This document shows positions 45,407-56,149 of a DNA stretch of 64,000 nt, piece by piece. Numbering within the stretch: position 1 is the stretch's first letter; the number at the start of each line of letters is the position of its first letter. Position numbers and translations under genes: made by a program. Under the pieces are notes generated by a model that saw only the letters and a program-made list of their open reading frames with translations, searched no databases and was not told the origin of the DNA. The stretch is from Leptospira paudalimensis (GTDB lineage: Bacteria; Spirochaetota; Leptospiria; Leptospirales; Leptospiraceae): NCBI RefSeq assembly GCF_026151345.1, contig NZ_JAMQPR010000001.1, positions 3,234,676 to 3,298,675 on the forward strand. Reading direction: 5' to 3'.

Positions 45407-47287
45407 GTGAACGAATCCTTTCTTTCCAAAAATTTAGCCTGTTTACCTTCACAAGTTTCTGAGTTAATTCAAAATGATCACTCTATGTTGGAAGGTACTC
45501 ATTACAAACGAGTCAAATCCAAAGTTGGTGATGATACTTTAGAAATTAATGGAGTCTGGATCCACAGCCAATTTGATCCGAAAAAAGAAGCCACACGTTT
45601 TGTTGCAGAACTCCCACACGATGGAACCGAACGTATTTATTTGTTGTTTGGTGCAGGAATTGGTTATATCATACCCTATTTATTAGAAAGATCCAAAGTA
45701 ACGATCATATGGATGGAACCTTTTTCGTTTCTTATACAAGAGACTTTGGCAAAGTTTGATTTTTCAGAAGCATTACTTAGTGGTAAACTGGTTCTTGTTA
45801 CAGGTGACAATTTAGAAGACCAACTTTCAGACGCAGTTAAGGGAAAGGGAACACATCCCATTAGTTTTGTTCCCCACCGTGGGTCTTGGCAATGGAAAGA
45901 ATCAGAATACCTTAAATTGAAACTTATCGCCGAACAAATGTTCCATAAGAAGGACGTAAACTTAGCAACATTGACTCGGTTTGAAAAAATTTGGGCAAAA
46001 AACATTTGTTACAACCTTCCAGAATTATCAGAGTTTCGACCTGTAGCAGATTTATTTGGCATTGCGAAGGGTATCAAAGTTCTCATTGCTTGTGCAGGAC
46101 CAAGTTTGTCCGAATCCATTCCTGAAATCCTTCGTTACCGAAACCAATTTTTGTTATTAGCAGTAGACACTGCAGTTCCCATCCTTACATCTTTTGGTGT
46201 AGATCCTGATTTAATTTATTCTGTAGATCCTCAGGCATTAAATAGCCAATATTTGGAAGACTACACTGGTGAAGGGATTTTAATTTTTGACCCTACTTCC
46301 ACATATATTAGCCTTAGATTGGAAAAGGGACCAAACAAAGGTTTTGTGACATCCTCTCCATTTCCATTACTCCAATTATTAGAAAAAACTGCATCTGGTG
46401 AAATTGGTTCCGTTCCCTTTGGTGGTTCTGTTTCCACAAATGCTGCAAGTCTTGGAACACTCATGGGTGCCGAGAAAGTGTATTTGGTCGGACAAGATTT
46501 AAGTTTTACGAAGGGTCTTGCTCATTCCAAAGGAGCAGTGTTGGAAGAAAGATTAAATTACTTAGAGTCTCGAAAGTTTCGGAGGGAAAAACACAATTAC
46601 AAACAACTTTTTGCCCTTCCCCAAAAACAAGTTTCGGGAATTCAAAATGAAACCTATATAACCAACGAAAAGATGTTAATTTTTAAAAAATGGTTTGAAG
46701 ATCATACCAAAGAAAACCCATGGACCAACTTAACAAAGTTTGGTGCCAAATTAGAAGGGATGGAACATTCCAGTTTTCAAAAAGAATTTGAGAATACTTC
46801 CGATCAAAAACAAATCCAATCTGTAATGCATGTAAAAAAGTTGATCCAATCTAAATTAAAGGAAAATACTTCCTTTTTTGAACGATCATTACTCATCGAA
46901 GATATACAAAATACAATCACATCTTTAATCGAATTTCTGATCCTTGTGAGACAAGGCCTTACCGTTTCACAGCGGATATACCAACAAATCCAAAAAAACC
47001 AAATCAATCCAAAAACATTTTCAGAAGATATCAAACGAATGGATTTGATCGATGAGGAGGTATCTCAAAAAAAAGGATTAAATGAAATTTTGAGTTTGGG
47101 AATCCAAAGAGTGATTCTTACAATTACAGAAGGGTATGATGAACAATTGAGTTTGGAAGAAAAGGAAAATGCCCAACTAGGTGTAGCTAAAAAATCATTA
47201 CTTTTATACGAAGGATTGTATGAGTCCATTCGTTCCACCAAACGGATGCTCACAAAATCCTTGTATCGTTTACAATCTAATCTTTAG
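45407..47287 (+). CDS. MptE-like/DUF115 motility-accessory-type protein
   Basis: 626 residues from a GTG that starts directly after the PBP stop codon. The centre contains GIKVLIACAGPSLSESIPEIL, LLLAVDTAVPILTSFGVDPDLIYSVDPQ and VYLVGQDLSFTKGLAHSKG, the core of the DUF115 family (MptE-like, motility accessory factor Maf). Members include flagellin-modifying proteins that add sialic-acid-type sugars, and pterin pyrophosphokinases; which one applies here is open. No signal peptide. In this operon with signal peptidase and a PBP it may act on secreted or wall-associated glycoproteins. The 3' end overlaps the convergent OmpA-like gene by 11 bases. Confidence 0.82.
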   Translation: MNESFLSKNLACLPSQVSELIQNDHSMLEGTHYKRVKSKVGDDTLEINGVWIHSQFDPKKEATRFVAELPHDGTERIYLLFGAGIGYIIPYLLERSKVTIIWMEPFSFLIQETLAKFDFSEALLSGKLVLVTGDNLEDQLSDAVKGKGTHPISFVPHRGSWQWKESEYLKLKLIAEQMFHKKDVNLATLTRFEKIWAKNICYNLPELSEFRPVADLFGIAKGIKVLIACAGPSLSESIPEILRYRNQFLLLAVDTAVPILTSFGVDPDLIYSVDPQALNSQYLEDYTGEGILIFDPTSTYISLRLEKGPNKGFVTSSPFPLLQLLEKTASGEIGSVPFGGSVSTNAASLGTLMGAEKVYLVGQDLSFTKGLAHSKGAVLEERLNYLESRKFRREKHNYKQLFALPQKQVSGIQNETYITNEKMLIFKKWFEDHTKENPWTNLTKFGAKLEGMEHSSFQKEFENTSDQKQIQSVMHVKKLIQSKLKENTSFFERSLLIEDIQNTITSLIEFLILVRQGLTVSQRIYQQIQKNQINPKTFSEDIKRMDLIDEEVSQKKGLNEILSLGIQRVILTITEGYDEQLSLEEKENAQLGVAKKSLLLYEGLYESIRSTKRMLTKSLYRLQSNL

Positions 47288-48344
47288 GAAGGACTGATAA
47301 TACAGTAAAGTCTACCCTTCTGTTTTTGATTCGGCCGGCTTCCGTTTGGTTCGTATCAATTTCTGCTGTTTCACCAAACCCTCGGTAGTCGAGTTGGCTT
47401 TGGTTCACACCATTATTGATGAGTTCATCATAAATGAATTTCGCACGTTCGTCTGACAAAATTTTATTTTCGTCCATTTCACCGATGAAACAGGTATGCC
47501 CTTTGACTCGAATTTTAATTCCTGGATAGGATTTTAGTGCTTCGGCAAGAGTTGCAATTTTATCAGAGGCAGTTTCTTCAGTTGCCATACTTTGTTTGAT
47601 AAAACGAATTTGTAAATCATTGATATAACGAATGGCTTTGGCTTGGGAATCAAATCGATTTGAAACAGTTCCAGATTGTATGCTAACACGTTCTAAAGAT
47701 CGTGAACTGGACTCTTGTCCTTGTGATGTTACGTTACCTTGTTTGGAAAGGTTTGCACTTGAATTACGATTACAACTTCGAATGCCAAAGAATAAAAGAA
47801 AAAGAAAAAATAATACAATCAGACCAATGACGATGAATTTTCCTAATTGGCTTTGTTTCGGAGTGATTTGGAATTTATTGAGTGCAACAAGTTCGTTGTA
47901 TTCGGGAGTTGGTGCTACTTCATAACCAGAGTCTTCGTTCGAATCATAAATTTCCATATAGGAAGATTCAGATTCATTTACAGAAATAGATGTTTTTTTG
48001 GTTCGAGTGGATTTTGATTTAGAAGAAGACTCTTTGGGATTCGAAGATTTGGATTGGCTTTTTTTCTTTGCAGCTGGAACAGAAATCTTAGCTGCCCACT
48101 TACGAATTTCAGATCGTAAGTATTCATCTGCATCAGGTGAAAATTTAAAATTGTCGCGGATGTGTTTTACAGTTCTTTTTTCAACATCAGTATAATCACC
48201 ACCATCTTTGATGGCATCAAATAATGTTTTTGCGATGTTTTTGCCAATAGGAGCTTTGCTACGTTTGGTGGCCTTCTCAACGATTTCTAACAATTCATTG
48301 TCGTATTGTTTACCATTGATGGTACGGTAATAACTTTCTGCCAC
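47277..48344 (-). CDS. OmpA-like peptidoglycan-binding protein with long cytoplasmic N-terminus
   Basis: 355 residues. Residues 1-168 are hydrophilic with a helical block (1-90) and a Lys/Ser-rich stretch (91-120); a single membrane helix sits at 170-188 (FIVIGLIVLFFLFLLFFGI); the OmpA/MotB-like domain fills about 245-350 with KGHTCFIGEMDENKILSDER and LDYRGFGETAEID. No signal peptide and no lipobox. The topology is MotB-like (short helix, periplasmic peptidoglycan binder) but with an exceptionally long cytoplasmic part that could bind a partner. Last gene of the valS-purD-prfB run. Confidence 0.85.
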   Translation of the reverse strand: MAESYYRTINGKQYDNELLEIVEKATKRSKAPIGKNIAKTLFDAIKDGGDYTDVEKRTVKHIRDNFKFSPDADEYLRSEIRKWAAKISVPAAKKKSQSKSSNPKESSSKSKSTRTKKTSISVNESESSYMEIYDSNEDSGYEVAPTPEYNELVALNKFQITPKQSQLGKFIVIGLIVLFFLFLLFFGIRSCNRNSSANLSKQGNVTSQGQESSSRSLERVSIQSGTVSNRFDSQAKAIRYINDLQIRFIKQSMATEETASDKIATLAEALKSYPGIKIRVKGHTCFIGEMDENKILSDERAKFIYDELINNGVNQSQLDYRGFGETAEIDTNQTEAGRIKNRRVDFTVLSVLPKD

Positions 48345-48406
48345 TTCGAAGCTCCTTTCTTATACTATCGACCAAAGAGGTCTATCGATCCATCCTTTTC
48401 TTAGGA

Positions 48407-49903
48407 TCAAACGCTGAAACCGTCGAGAAATTGGTTATTTTTGAGCTTATATTGCAAAGATCCACGGCTGATCCCCAAAAGTTTTGCAACCTCTTCTTGG
48501 GTGGACGCCCTTTGGAAGGCTTCTTTGATCCAAATTGCCTCTAGTTTTTCAATCGCTAAATTCAAAGATAAGTTCTCACTTGGAGTGAGAATTTCTGTCC
48601 CCACACCGAATCCCGATACTTTCGTCCGTGTTTCTTCCTCACGTTTGCCATCTTGTTGGAAAGAATATGGCTCAAGCACTGTCTCTTGTGGAACAAGGAC
48701 TGCATATTGAATGACACTTTGTAATTGTCTTACATTCCCACTCCACGGCATTCCTGTTAATGACTTTAGGGCTTCGGTGGAGAATGATTTGTTTCTTCCA
48801 TATTGTTTATTGTATTGGTATAAAAAATGGTGTGCAAGTAGTGGTATATCACCTCTTCTTTCACGTAACGGTGGCATACGAAGTGGAACTTCCGCTAGGC
48901 GGTAATATAAATCCATGGAAAACGTTTCTTTCTGAATGTCTTCCAAAAGGTCTCGTTTGCTACCTGTAAATATTCTGATATTTAGAACTTCGTCTTTTTT
49001 CTTTAAAGTTGGATTCGGAATGGTTTTATCACTTAAAGTTTGAAACAGTTTGTTTTGTAAATTGGAAGGTAAATCGCCAATTGATTCTATGTATAAGGAA
49101 CCAGTATTGGATTGTTCCAATTTTCCTGGATTGAAGATTTTACCACTAAAACTTCCAAAAAGTTCTGCTTCCAATAATTCATAACTAAGTCCAGAACAAT
49201 CAACCGTGTGAAAGGGAGCATTTTTCCTTTGGGAAATATAATGAAGTGCCTTTGCTACTAATTTTTTGCCAGATCCCTCTTCTCCAATCATCATAACCGA
49301 AATATCGGAAGGACCCACTTGCCTAATTCTATGTTTCAAAAATAATATGCTTGGATCGTAACCTAAAATCTCTTCAACAGGGTCTTCTTCCCGTTTGGAT
49401 TTTTCGAATGCTTCTTTTGCAATTCTCTCTTCTAAAATAACAATTGTTAATTGAGAAGCAAAGAGAGTAGCTTGGTTGATGATATCGGGTGAAAAAAAGT
49501 TTACTTTGTCTGATTCTAAATTGAGAACTCCTACAACAGAGTCTCTTGTAAGGAGTGGAATGGCAAGTTCTGAGCGAACCGTCTCAATGAGTTTTACATA
49601 ATCTTTGTCTAATAGAACATCGGGAACATAGGTGATTTCTCTTGTAGATGCAGCGCGACCAGTCACACCTAAGTTAAACGGTAATTTTGCTGCAATTTTT
49701 TTCTCCCAGTCCATACCTTTGGCAGCAACGATGGTAAGGACCTTTTCTTCTTGGTCCATAATGGAGATACTTCCCGTTGAGGCACCAAATAAAGTGAGGG
49801 TCATATCCAAAATGAAATTCAATCGATCCGTAATATTCGGAAGTTGTTGGATTTCTTTTTGGATTTTCCTTAAGGCACCGGAAATATCCTGTTTCACAGA
49901 CAT
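48407..49903 (-). CDS. GAF-AAA-Fis regulator related to sigma-54 activators but with degenerate core motifs
   Basis: 498 residues. GAF domain about 25-160 (KGMDWEKKIAAKLPFNLGV, ELAIPLLTRDSVVGVLNLESD), AAA+ domain about 178-410, Fis-type helix-turn-helix about 455-490 (EEVAKLLGISRGSLQYKLK). Compared with true sigma-54 activators: Walker A is GEEGSGKK, but the GAFTGA loop is replaced by SGKIFNPGKLEQ (about 253-264) and Walker B GTLFLDEIG becomes GSLYIESIG. The R-finger part RRGDIPLLAHHFL remains. It may have lost sigma-54 contact and ATP hydrolysis and work as a classical DNA-binding regulator. It follows prfB by four bases. Confidence 0.85.
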   Translation of the reverse strand: MSVKQDISGALRKIQKEIQQLPNITDRLNFILDMTLTLFGASTGSISIMDQEEKVLTIVAAKGMDWEKKIAAKLPFNLGVTGRAASTREITYVPDVLLDKDYVKLIETVRSELAIPLLTRDSVVGVLNLESDKVNFFSPDIINQATLFASQLTIVILEERIAKEAFEKSKREEDPVEEILGYDPSILFLKHRIRQVGPSDISVMMIGEEGSGKKLVAKALHYISQRKNAPFHTVDCSGLSYELLEAELFGSFSGKIFNPGKLEQSNTGSLYIESIGDLPSNLQNKLFQTLSDKTIPNPTLKKKDEVLNIRIFTGSKRDLLEDIQKETFSMDLYYRLAEVPLRMPPLRERRGDIPLLAHHFLYQYNKQYGRNKSFSTEALKSLTGMPWSGNVRQLQSVIQYAVLVPQETVLEPYSFQQDGKREEETRTKVSGFGVGTEILTPSENLSLNLAIEKLEAIWIKEAFQRASTQEEVAKLLGISRGSLQYKLKNNQFLDGFSV

Positions 49904-49907
49904 GGGA

Positions 49908-51035
49908 TTATACTTTAGCGTTTGCCTTCTGATTTGTCAGGTATTTTAAATAGGCAATGATAAAATCTTCCAGGTCACCATCCATCACCGCATGGACGTT
50001 TCCTGTTTCAAAATCGGTTCTGTGGTCTTTTACCAAGTTATAAGGATGGAACACATAACTTCGAATTTGTGAACCCCAAGCAATATCACGTTTTTCCCCT
50101 GCTTTTTTGGCATTCTCTTCTTCTGCTTTTTGTTTTTCCATTTCGTAAAGACGTGCTTTTAACATCTTCATTGCGGTATCACGGTTTTTGATTTGTGACC
50201 TTTCCATTTGGCAAGAGACTACAACTCCTGTTGGAATGTGTGTGATCCGAACGGCAGAGTCGGTGGTGTTCACGTGCTGACCACCAGCTCCCGAAGATCG
50301 GTAAACATCCACTCGTAAATCTTTTTCTTCGATGTTCACTTGGATATCGTCATCCACTTCTGGTGTCACATAGACAGACGCAAAAGATGTATGCCTACGT
50401 TTATTAGAATCAAAGGGAGAAATACGAACAAGGCGGTGGACTCCTGATTCACATTTTAAATACCCAAATGGATGGTCCCCTTGGATGTAAAGTGTAGCGT
50501 TTTTGATTCCAGCGGTTTCACCCGGTTGGTAGTCCACAAGTTCTGCTCGGTAACCTTTTTGTTCACAAAACCTTGTGTACATACGAAGTAACATATCAGC
50601 CCAGTCTTGTGATTCAGTTCCACCCGCTCCTGGATGGATATTGATAAAGGCAGCTTTTCCATCATCTTTGCCAGAAAGAGCATCTAACATTTGCAAGTTT
50701 TCAAATGCCTCAAACATTCTTTCAAAATCATTGTTTAATGATTTTAATCCAGATTCTCCCATCTCTTCCGAAGTGAGTTCGATTAAGTCTGGAAAATCTA
50801 AAAGTTCTTTTTTTAAATCCAACCATGGATCCAACTTTAATTGTAATTCGTTTCGTTTTTGAGTTACGTTTTTAGCATGGTCAGGTGAATCCCATAATTT
50901 TGGATCGTTTGCCTTTTCAATTAAGGACACCAAACGATCATAATCCTCTTGGAAATTTTGTGCAGTCCAGTAGGTTTGAAATGTTTCTATCATTTCACTT
51001 GTTTGTTTTTTTAAGTCTTTTAATGATCTATCCAT
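49908..51035 (-). CDS. prfB: Peptide chain release factor 2, single reading frame
   Basis: 375 residues. Stop recognition SPF at 206-208, GGQ catalytic motif at 251-253 ([12 protein letters not shown]), and the SSGAGG context are normal for RF2, which ends translation at UGA and UAA. In many bacteria prfB contains a +1 programmed frameshift near codon 25; here the region [17 protein letters not shown] is read without interruption, so no frameshift is used. The gene lies between a small unknown gene and the degenerate regulator in a long minus-strand run. Confidence 0.97.
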   Translation of the reverse strand: MDRSLKDLKKQTSEMIETFQTYWTAQNFQEDYDRLVSLIEKANDPKLWDSPDHAKNVTQKRNELQLKLDPWLDLKKELLDFPDLIELTSEEMGESGLKSLNNDFERMFEAFENLQMLDALSGKDDGKAAFINIHPGAGGTESQDWADMLLRMYTRFCEQKGYRAELVDYQPGETAGIKNATLYIQGDHPFGYLKCESGVHRLVRISPFDSNKRRHTSFASVYVTPEVDDDIQVNIEEKDLRVDVYRSSGAGGQHVNTTDSAVRITHIPTGVVVSCQMERSQIKNRDTAMKMLKARLYEMEKQKAEEENAKKAGEKRDIAWGSQIRSYVFHPYNLVKDHRTDFETGNVHAVMDGDLEDFIIAYLKYLTNQKANAKV

Positions 51036-51058
51036 AATGTGTAAATCCGAAGTGTAGA

Positions 51059-51898
51059 TTAAAACAAAGAATCTTTACGTAAACGTTCCACTTCCCATTG
51101 GAATGTGATTTCTCTCAGTTGAGGAGTATTTCCTTCTACAGTTCCCACTAGAGAATAACTCGATTCTTTTCCATAACTATCAGGTAACCGTTTCAAGATG
51201 AATTTTCCTGATTTGATGAGTTCGATTACATGAAGTAAAAATGGATCCTTTTCTTTTCGGCTCATCTCTTCCATTGCATAATAGAATGTAGATAAACCTT
51301 TATAAAACCAATCAATGTATTCGTTTTTGCCCCTTGGCCAAATTTGTTCCAATCGAATCTCTGATTCTTGTACAAGTGACTTACCTAAAAAAGGTTTTTG
51401 TAACACTCGGCATTGGAAATAAATTTCAAAATTTAAATCCCTGTCGCCACCTTTTTCATAATCTACACCGATCCATCTGATCCAAGATTTTTTTTCTTTG
51501 ATGGGAAGGGCTGGAATGAGAGCAAACAGATACCCTTGGTCTTTAAAAATCCTTTCATGAGCCAAATGTTCCAAAATTTCAAGTGGGATCATATAATGAC
51601 CCTTTGACCATTCAATCACATAAGGAATGGATTCTAATTGTAAATATTCTGGAGGTGTTTCCGTGCGAGTGATATCACCAAACTGAGTTAAGATGAAGAT
51701 GAAGGAAAGTAACTCTTGGCGACTGAGACTTGACAAAACACTGACAGAACCACTCAAGTTTTGTAGGGCTCTTCGGATCATCAAATGTTGTTGGAGTTGA
51801 GTTTGGTTTTCAGATAAAATAATCCCTAGGTGTTTTTCAAAATTGCGAAGTTTAGAACGTTCGCAAGATTTAAAATTTCCTGAGAGACTAAATGGCAC
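51059..51898 (-). CDS. Unknown protein between purD and prfB
   Basis: 279 residues, no signal or membrane helix. It begins [17 protein letters not shown] and contains [40 protein letters not shown] and [21 protein letters not shown]. Mostly helical with aromatic segments. I recognise no family. Its ATG immediately follows the purD stop, and prfB follows after 23 bases, so it is within the operon. It may be Leptospira-specific. Confidence 0.75.
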   Translation of the reverse strand: MPFSLSGNFKSCERSKLRNFEKHLGIILSENQTQLQQHLMIRRALQNLSGSVSVLSSLSRQELLSFIFILTQFGDITRTETPPEYLQLESIPYVIEWSKGHYMIPLEILEHLAHERIFKDQGYLFALIPALPIKEKKSWIRWIGVDYEKGGDRDLNFEIYFQCRVLQKPFLGKSLVQESEIRLEQIWPRGKNEYIDWFYKGLSTFYYAMEEMSRKEKDPFLLHVIELIKSGKFILKRLPDSYGKESSYSLVGTVEGNTPQLREITFQWEVERLRKDSLF

Positions 51899-53176
51899 TT
51901 ACAGAGCTCTCCTACCAATATCTTTTCGATAAAATGTATTTGGTGCTTTTACTTTCGACAGAAATACATAACAATCATTAATCGCATCTTTTAAACTGGA
52001 TCCAAACGATGTGATCCCAAGGATACGTCCACCACTGGCAAGGATCGTTTGGTTTTCTTTTTTTGTTCCTGCATGGTATACTACCACATTCCCTTCGTTT
52101 GGTGGAATTTCTAACACCATTCCTTTTTCAGGAGCATCAGGGTATCCTTTTGCCGCAAGTACGACAATTGCAGAAGAGCCAGATTTCAATTTTAAATTCC
52201 TTTCTGGTAAATTACCTGTAGCAGATGCATAAAAAATCGGCAAAATGTCTTCATCAAGTAATCGTAACACACATTGTGTTTCAGGATCACCAAACCGACA
52301 ATTGAATTCGACCACATTGGGTTCCCCTTCTTTTGTGATCATTAGACCCACGTATAATAGTCCTTTGTAAGGATGTCCTGCATTACGAAAGTCTTCTAAC
52401 ATTGGTTCGATGATTCTCGATTTAACTTTTGAAAGTACAACATCAGTCACAATTGGTGCTGGTGCATACGCTCCCATCCCACCTGTGTTTGGTCCAATGT
52501 CTCCATCGTAAGCACGTTTGTGGTCTTGGGCAGCAGGCAAACACATATACCTGTCTCCATCGGTAATGACAAATAAAGAAGCTTCTTCCCCTTCTAAAAA
52601 GGATTCGATGACTACTTTGTTTCCACTTTGACCAAATTTTGATTCTAAAAATATTTCATCTAATGCTCGTTTGACTTCTTTCAATTCAAAAGCAACTGTA
52701 ACACCTTTTCCCGCTGCCAAACCATCTGCTTTGACAACCATTGGTAACATTTCTTTTTGAGCATAACTCCAAGCCGATTCATGGTCTGTAAATACAGCAA
52801 AAGAAGCTGTGGGAACTTTTGCTCGTTTCATCATTTCTTTTGCAAAATGTTTACTACCTTCTACCTGTGCACAATAGGCAGATGGACCAAAACAAGGGAT
52901 ACCAACTTCATCACACCAATCGGCAATTCCATTGACAAGTGGGTCTTCTGGTCCCACCACAACAAGATTTGTTTTGGAAATCTTTATATATTCTAAAAAC
53001 TTAGATTTATCAGTAATGGAAATTTCATCTGCTCCAAGCAGGAGCTCAGTTGCAAATCCTCCATTTCCTGGGAATACCTTCAACGATTCCAAAGAGTTAG
53101 ATTTTGAGATCACGTCCGCTAATGCGTGTTCTCTGCCACCACTTCCAAGAAGTAAAACTTTATATTTATGTTCCAA
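51899..53176 (-). CDS. purD: Phosphoribosylamine-glycine ligase
   Basis: 425 residues. [16 protein letters not shown] at the start is the GARS N-domain signature; the ATP-grasp part has [17 protein letters not shown] and [17 protein letters not shown], and [13 protein letters not shown] follows. It ligates glycine to phosphoribosylamine with ATP in purine synthesis. The start overlaps the valS 3' end by 11 bases, so purD is translated from the valS transcript. Full length. Confidence 0.97.
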   Translation of the reverse strand: MEHKYKVLLLGSGGREHALADVISKSNSLESLKVFPGNGGFATELLLGADEISITDKSKFLEYIKISKTNLVVVGPEDPLVNGIADWCDEVGIPCFGPSAYCAQVEGSKHFAKEMMKRAKVPTASFAVFTDHESAWSYAQKEMLPMVVKADGLAAGKGVTVAFELKEVKRALDEIFLESKFGQSGNKVVIESFLEGEEASLFVITDGDRYMCLPAAQDHKRAYDGDIGPNTGGMGAYAPAPIVTDVVLSKVKSRIIEPMLEDFRNAGHPYKGLLYVGLMITKEGEPNVVEFNCRFGDPETQCVLRLLDEDILPIFYASATGNLPERNLKLKSGSSAIVVLAAKGYPDAPEKGMVLEIPPNEGNVVVYHAGTKKENQTILASGGRILGITSFGSSLKDAINDCYVFLSKVKAPNTFYRKDIGRRAL

Positions 53177-55850
53177 TTTTTTCTAACGCCCTAATTGTAC
53201 TTTCTAATTTCTCTTTCCAAGTATTGTACTTTTCTCTTTCTTTCTCAACTACATCTGGTTTTGCTTTTTCCAAAAAGGATGGATTGTTAATTTTGTTTTC
53301 TAACTTTTCCATTTCGGATTGGATTTGTTTTTTTTCTTTCTCCAATCTTTGTTTTTCCTTTTCGAAATCAAAAATCCCCTCGAGTGGTAAAATGATTTCT
53401 CCAATCGAGAATGCACCGACTGAGTCTGTGTTTTTTAATTCATAGGAATCTAAAAATTCCAAACTCTCTGCTTTGGATAATTGAAGGATGGATTTACTTT
53501 CTCGTTCCATCATTTCTTTTAATTCTTTATTTGCACATTTGAGGATGACCTTACATTTTTTTTCAGGTTTTACTCCGAGCTCAGCTCGCATGTTTCGAAT
53601 TTTGGTAATGATCTCACGAACAAGTTCCATCCGAACCACAGCAGGTGAAGTTTCCGAAACTCCATAGGCTTTTGGAAATTCTGTTTTTGCGAGTTCCTTT
53701 GACTCCAGAAGGGAATGGATTTCCTCTGTGATGAATGGCATAAAAGGATGAAGGAGTCCGAGTGATTTTTTTAAAACACTTACAAGCACTTGGCGTGCTT
53801 TTTCCGCAGACTCTGGAGTGACATTTCCATACACACGAGCTTTGGTTAGTTCCAAATACCAATCGCAAAACGAACCCCATACGAAATCATAAATCGCATT
53901 CGCCATTTCAAAGAAAAGGTAACCAGAGTAAGCTTTTTCATATCGACCAAGCATCAAATCAAATTCATGTAAGATCCAAAGGTCAGTGTCTTCCAATGCA
54001 TTTAAATCAGGTTCTTTAGGAGAAAAGTCCTCTGGCAAATTCATAAAAATGAATCGACTAGAATTCCAAATTTTATTACAGAAGGAACGATAACCATCTA
54101 ACCTAGATTCGTCGAAGAGAATATCTTTTCCTTCCGGTAACACTGCAGCCAAAAAGAATCGGAAAGAATCCGTTCCGTATTTGGACATCATATCCAAAGG
54201 ATCTACTACGTTACCGAGTGACTTACTAAACTTCTTTCCGTCTTTGTCACGAACAAGACCATGAATAAGCACTTTATGAAACGGGACATCGCCCATAAAT
54301 TTGAGTCCGTTCATAATCATACGAGCAACCCAAAAGAAGATGATATCAAATCCTGTGACGAGAACTGAAGTTGGGTAATACTGTTTGAGTTCTTCTGTTT
54401 TTTCTGGCCAACCAAAAACGGAAAATGGCCAAAGCCCAGAAGAGAACCAAGTGTCTAATACATCTTCGTCTTGTTTGATGGTGTCGGCAGTAATAGAGAT
54501 TCCTTTTTTCTGAAACAATGAAATGGCTTCCTCTAAAGACTCTGCTACCACCATATCACCGTTTGGTGCATAGTAAGCAGGGATTCGGTGTCCCCACCAC
54601 AATTGCCGAGAGATACACCAATCGCGGATATTTTCCATCCACTCAAAGTAGGTTTTTTCCCACATCTTTGGTTGGAACTGAACCTTTCCTGATTTGACAA
54701 CTTCGATTGCTGGTTTTGCAAGGGATTCAATTTTCACAAACCATTGTGTGGATAACAATGGTTCAATGACAGCCCCACCTCTTTGGTTATGGCCGACACT
54801 GTGGACATGGGTTTCTATTTTTTCAATATAACCTTTGGATTCTAATTCTTCTACAACACGTTTGCGTGCTTCAAAACGATCCAAACCATTGTACTTACCT
54901 GCATGGTCATTGAGTGTACCATCCAGATTCATAATGTTGATAGGTGTGAGTTTTAGTCGTTGGCCCGCTTCATAGTCATTTGGGTCATGAGCTGGTGTGA
55001 TTTTCACAAGGCCCGATCCAAATTCTTGGTCGACAAAGGAATCAAACAAAACTGGAATTTCTTTTTCTGCGATTGGTAAAAATACAAATTTATCTTTTAA
55101 AGCCGAATAACGTTTGTCATCTGGGTGAGCACAAACTGCCACGTCACCAAACATTGTTTCTGGCCTTGTTGTCGCTACAACAATGTATTCCCCTGCACTT
55201 AATGTTTTTGGGTCTTTGGATTTGAATTCAGCTTTTGGGTATTTGATATGATAAAGTTTGCCTTGTTTTTCCTTGTATTCTACTTCAATATCAGAAATGG
55301 CAGTTTTGGTAACAGGACACCAATTGATGATACGTTCCCCACGGTAAATCAAACCTTCATCAAATAATGTGCGAAATACTTTGATGACGGCTTTAGATAA
55401 ACCTTCATCAAAAGTAAAACGTTCTTTGGACCAATCAACTGACTCACCGAGTAACCGTTGTTGTTTGGCAATCATTCCACCTGAGTGTGCTTTCCATTCC
55501 CAAACTTTTTCGATGAATCCTTCGCGAGTAAAATCAGTTCTGGATTTTCCATCTTTTGCCAGTTCGCGTTCCACAACAACTTGTGTCGCAATCCCAGCAT
55601 GGTCCATCCCTGGAACCCAAACCACGTTTTTCCCTTTTTTCCGTTCAATGCGTATAATGATGTCTTGGATGGTATGATTGAGTGCATGCCCAATGTGTAA
55701 ATTCCCAGTGACATTTGGTGGTGGGATGACAATGGAAAACGTTTCTTTGCGCGAAGTATCAGGAGCAAAGGTTTTTTTTTCTTCCCAGATTTGGTTCCAC
55801 TTTGGTTCTACAGATTCAGGATCGTAACGGTCAGGTAGATGTGATTTCAT
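53166..55850 (-). CDS. valS: Valyl-tRNA synthetase
   Basis: 894 residues. HIGH motif in [25 protein letters not shown] variant [13 protein letters not shown], class I editing part with [20 protein letters not shown], and a C-terminal coiled coil ([25 protein letters not shown]) that is usual in bacterial ValRS. It attaches valine to tRNA-Val. First gene of the long minus-strand run. The start ATG is preceded by no strong ribosome site but matches the family N-terminus ([14 protein letters not shown]). Confidence 0.97.
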   Translation of the reverse strand: MKSHLPDRYDPESVEPKWNQIWEEKKTFAPDTSRKETFSIVIPPPNVTGNLHIGHALNHTIQDIIIRIERKKGKNVVWVPGMDHAGIATQVVVERELAKDGKSRTDFTREGFIEKVWEWKAHSGGMIAKQQRLLGESVDWSKERFTFDEGLSKAVIKVFRTLFDEGLIYRGERIINWCPVTKTAISDIEVEYKEKQGKLYHIKYPKAEFKSKDPKTLSAGEYIVVATTRPETMFGDVAVCAHPDDKRYSALKDKFVFLPIAEKEIPVLFDSFVDQEFGSGLVKITPAHDPNDYEAGQRLKLTPINIMNLDGTLNDHAGKYNGLDRFEARKRVVEELESKGYIEKIETHVHSVGHNQRGGAVIEPLLSTQWFVKIESLAKPAIEVVKSGKVQFQPKMWEKTYFEWMENIRDWCISRQLWWGHRIPAYYAPNGDMVVAESLEEAISLFQKKGISITADTIKQDEDVLDTWFSSGLWPFSVFGWPEKTEELKQYYPTSVLVTGFDIIFFWVARMIMNGLKFMGDVPFHKVLIHGLVRDKDGKKFSKSLGNVVDPLDMMSKYGTDSFRFFLAAVLPEGKDILFDESRLDGYRSFCNKIWNSSRFIFMNLPEDFSPKEPDLNALEDTDLWILHEFDLMLGRYEKAYSGYLFFEMANAIYDFVWGSFCDWYLELTKARVYGNVTPESAEKARQVLVSVLKKSLGLLHPFMPFITEEIHSLLESKELAKTEFPKAYGVSETSPAVVRMELVREIITKIRNMRAELGVKPEKKCKVILKCANKELKEMMERESKSILQLSKAESLEFLDSYELKNTDSVGAFSIGEIILPLEGIFDFEKEKQRLEKEKKQIQSEMEKLENKINNPSFLEKAKPDVVEKEREKYNTWKEKLESTIRALEKIGT

Positions 55851-55933
55851 AAGGTCGATCGATTTCTTGGACTTTACTATGTTTCGCAGTGAGTATTGGG
55901 GTCAAGGATGAAACAAAGTCTCTTAGGTTCGCA

Positions 55934-55939
55934 TTGACA
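55934..55939 (+). promoter_or_regulatory. Candidate -35 box for the 49-residue protein gene
   Basis: A perfect TTGACA 30 bases before the ATG at 55969; the -10 region 16-17 bases on is poor, so this is only suggestive. Confidence 0.3.
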
Positions 55940-55968
55940 GAAAGCTGGACTAAAAGAATCTGGTCGGC

Positions 55969-56118
55969 ATGAACGCAAAAACAGCAAAAATCCTCGGCAA
56001 ATATGCAACCTTCAAAGGTGTTTCAGAGAAACAATTGAAACGTGATTGGTTGTCTCTTTCGCATATCGAGAAAGACAAAAAAAGACAAGAAATCTTAAAA
56101 GAAATCGCGAAAAAATAA
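55969..56118 (+). CDS. Small basic protein of 49 residues
   Basis: The product starts MNAKTAKILGKYATFKGV and continues with a helical, strongly basic end (HIEKDKKRQEILKEIAKK). No signal peptide. It is followed by a perfect terminator hairpin five bases after the stop, so the short transcript looks real. No family is recognised, but it resembles small Leptospira-type proteins. It lies divergent from valS. Confidence 0.6.
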   Translation: MNAKTAKILGKYATFKGVSEKQLKRDWLSLSHIEKDKKRQEILKEIAKK

Positions 56119-56123
56119 TCGAA

Positions 56124-56149
56124 GCGGAAGGATCCTTCCGCATTTTTTT
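56124..56149 (+). terminator. Terminator directly upstream of the thioredoxin-lipoprotein start
   Basis: GCGGAAG (56124-56130), loop GATC, CTTCCGC (56135-56141), then a T run ending at 56149. The next base is the A of the ATG at 56150, so it both ends the small-gene transcript and overlaps the leader of the following gene. Confidence 0.85.
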
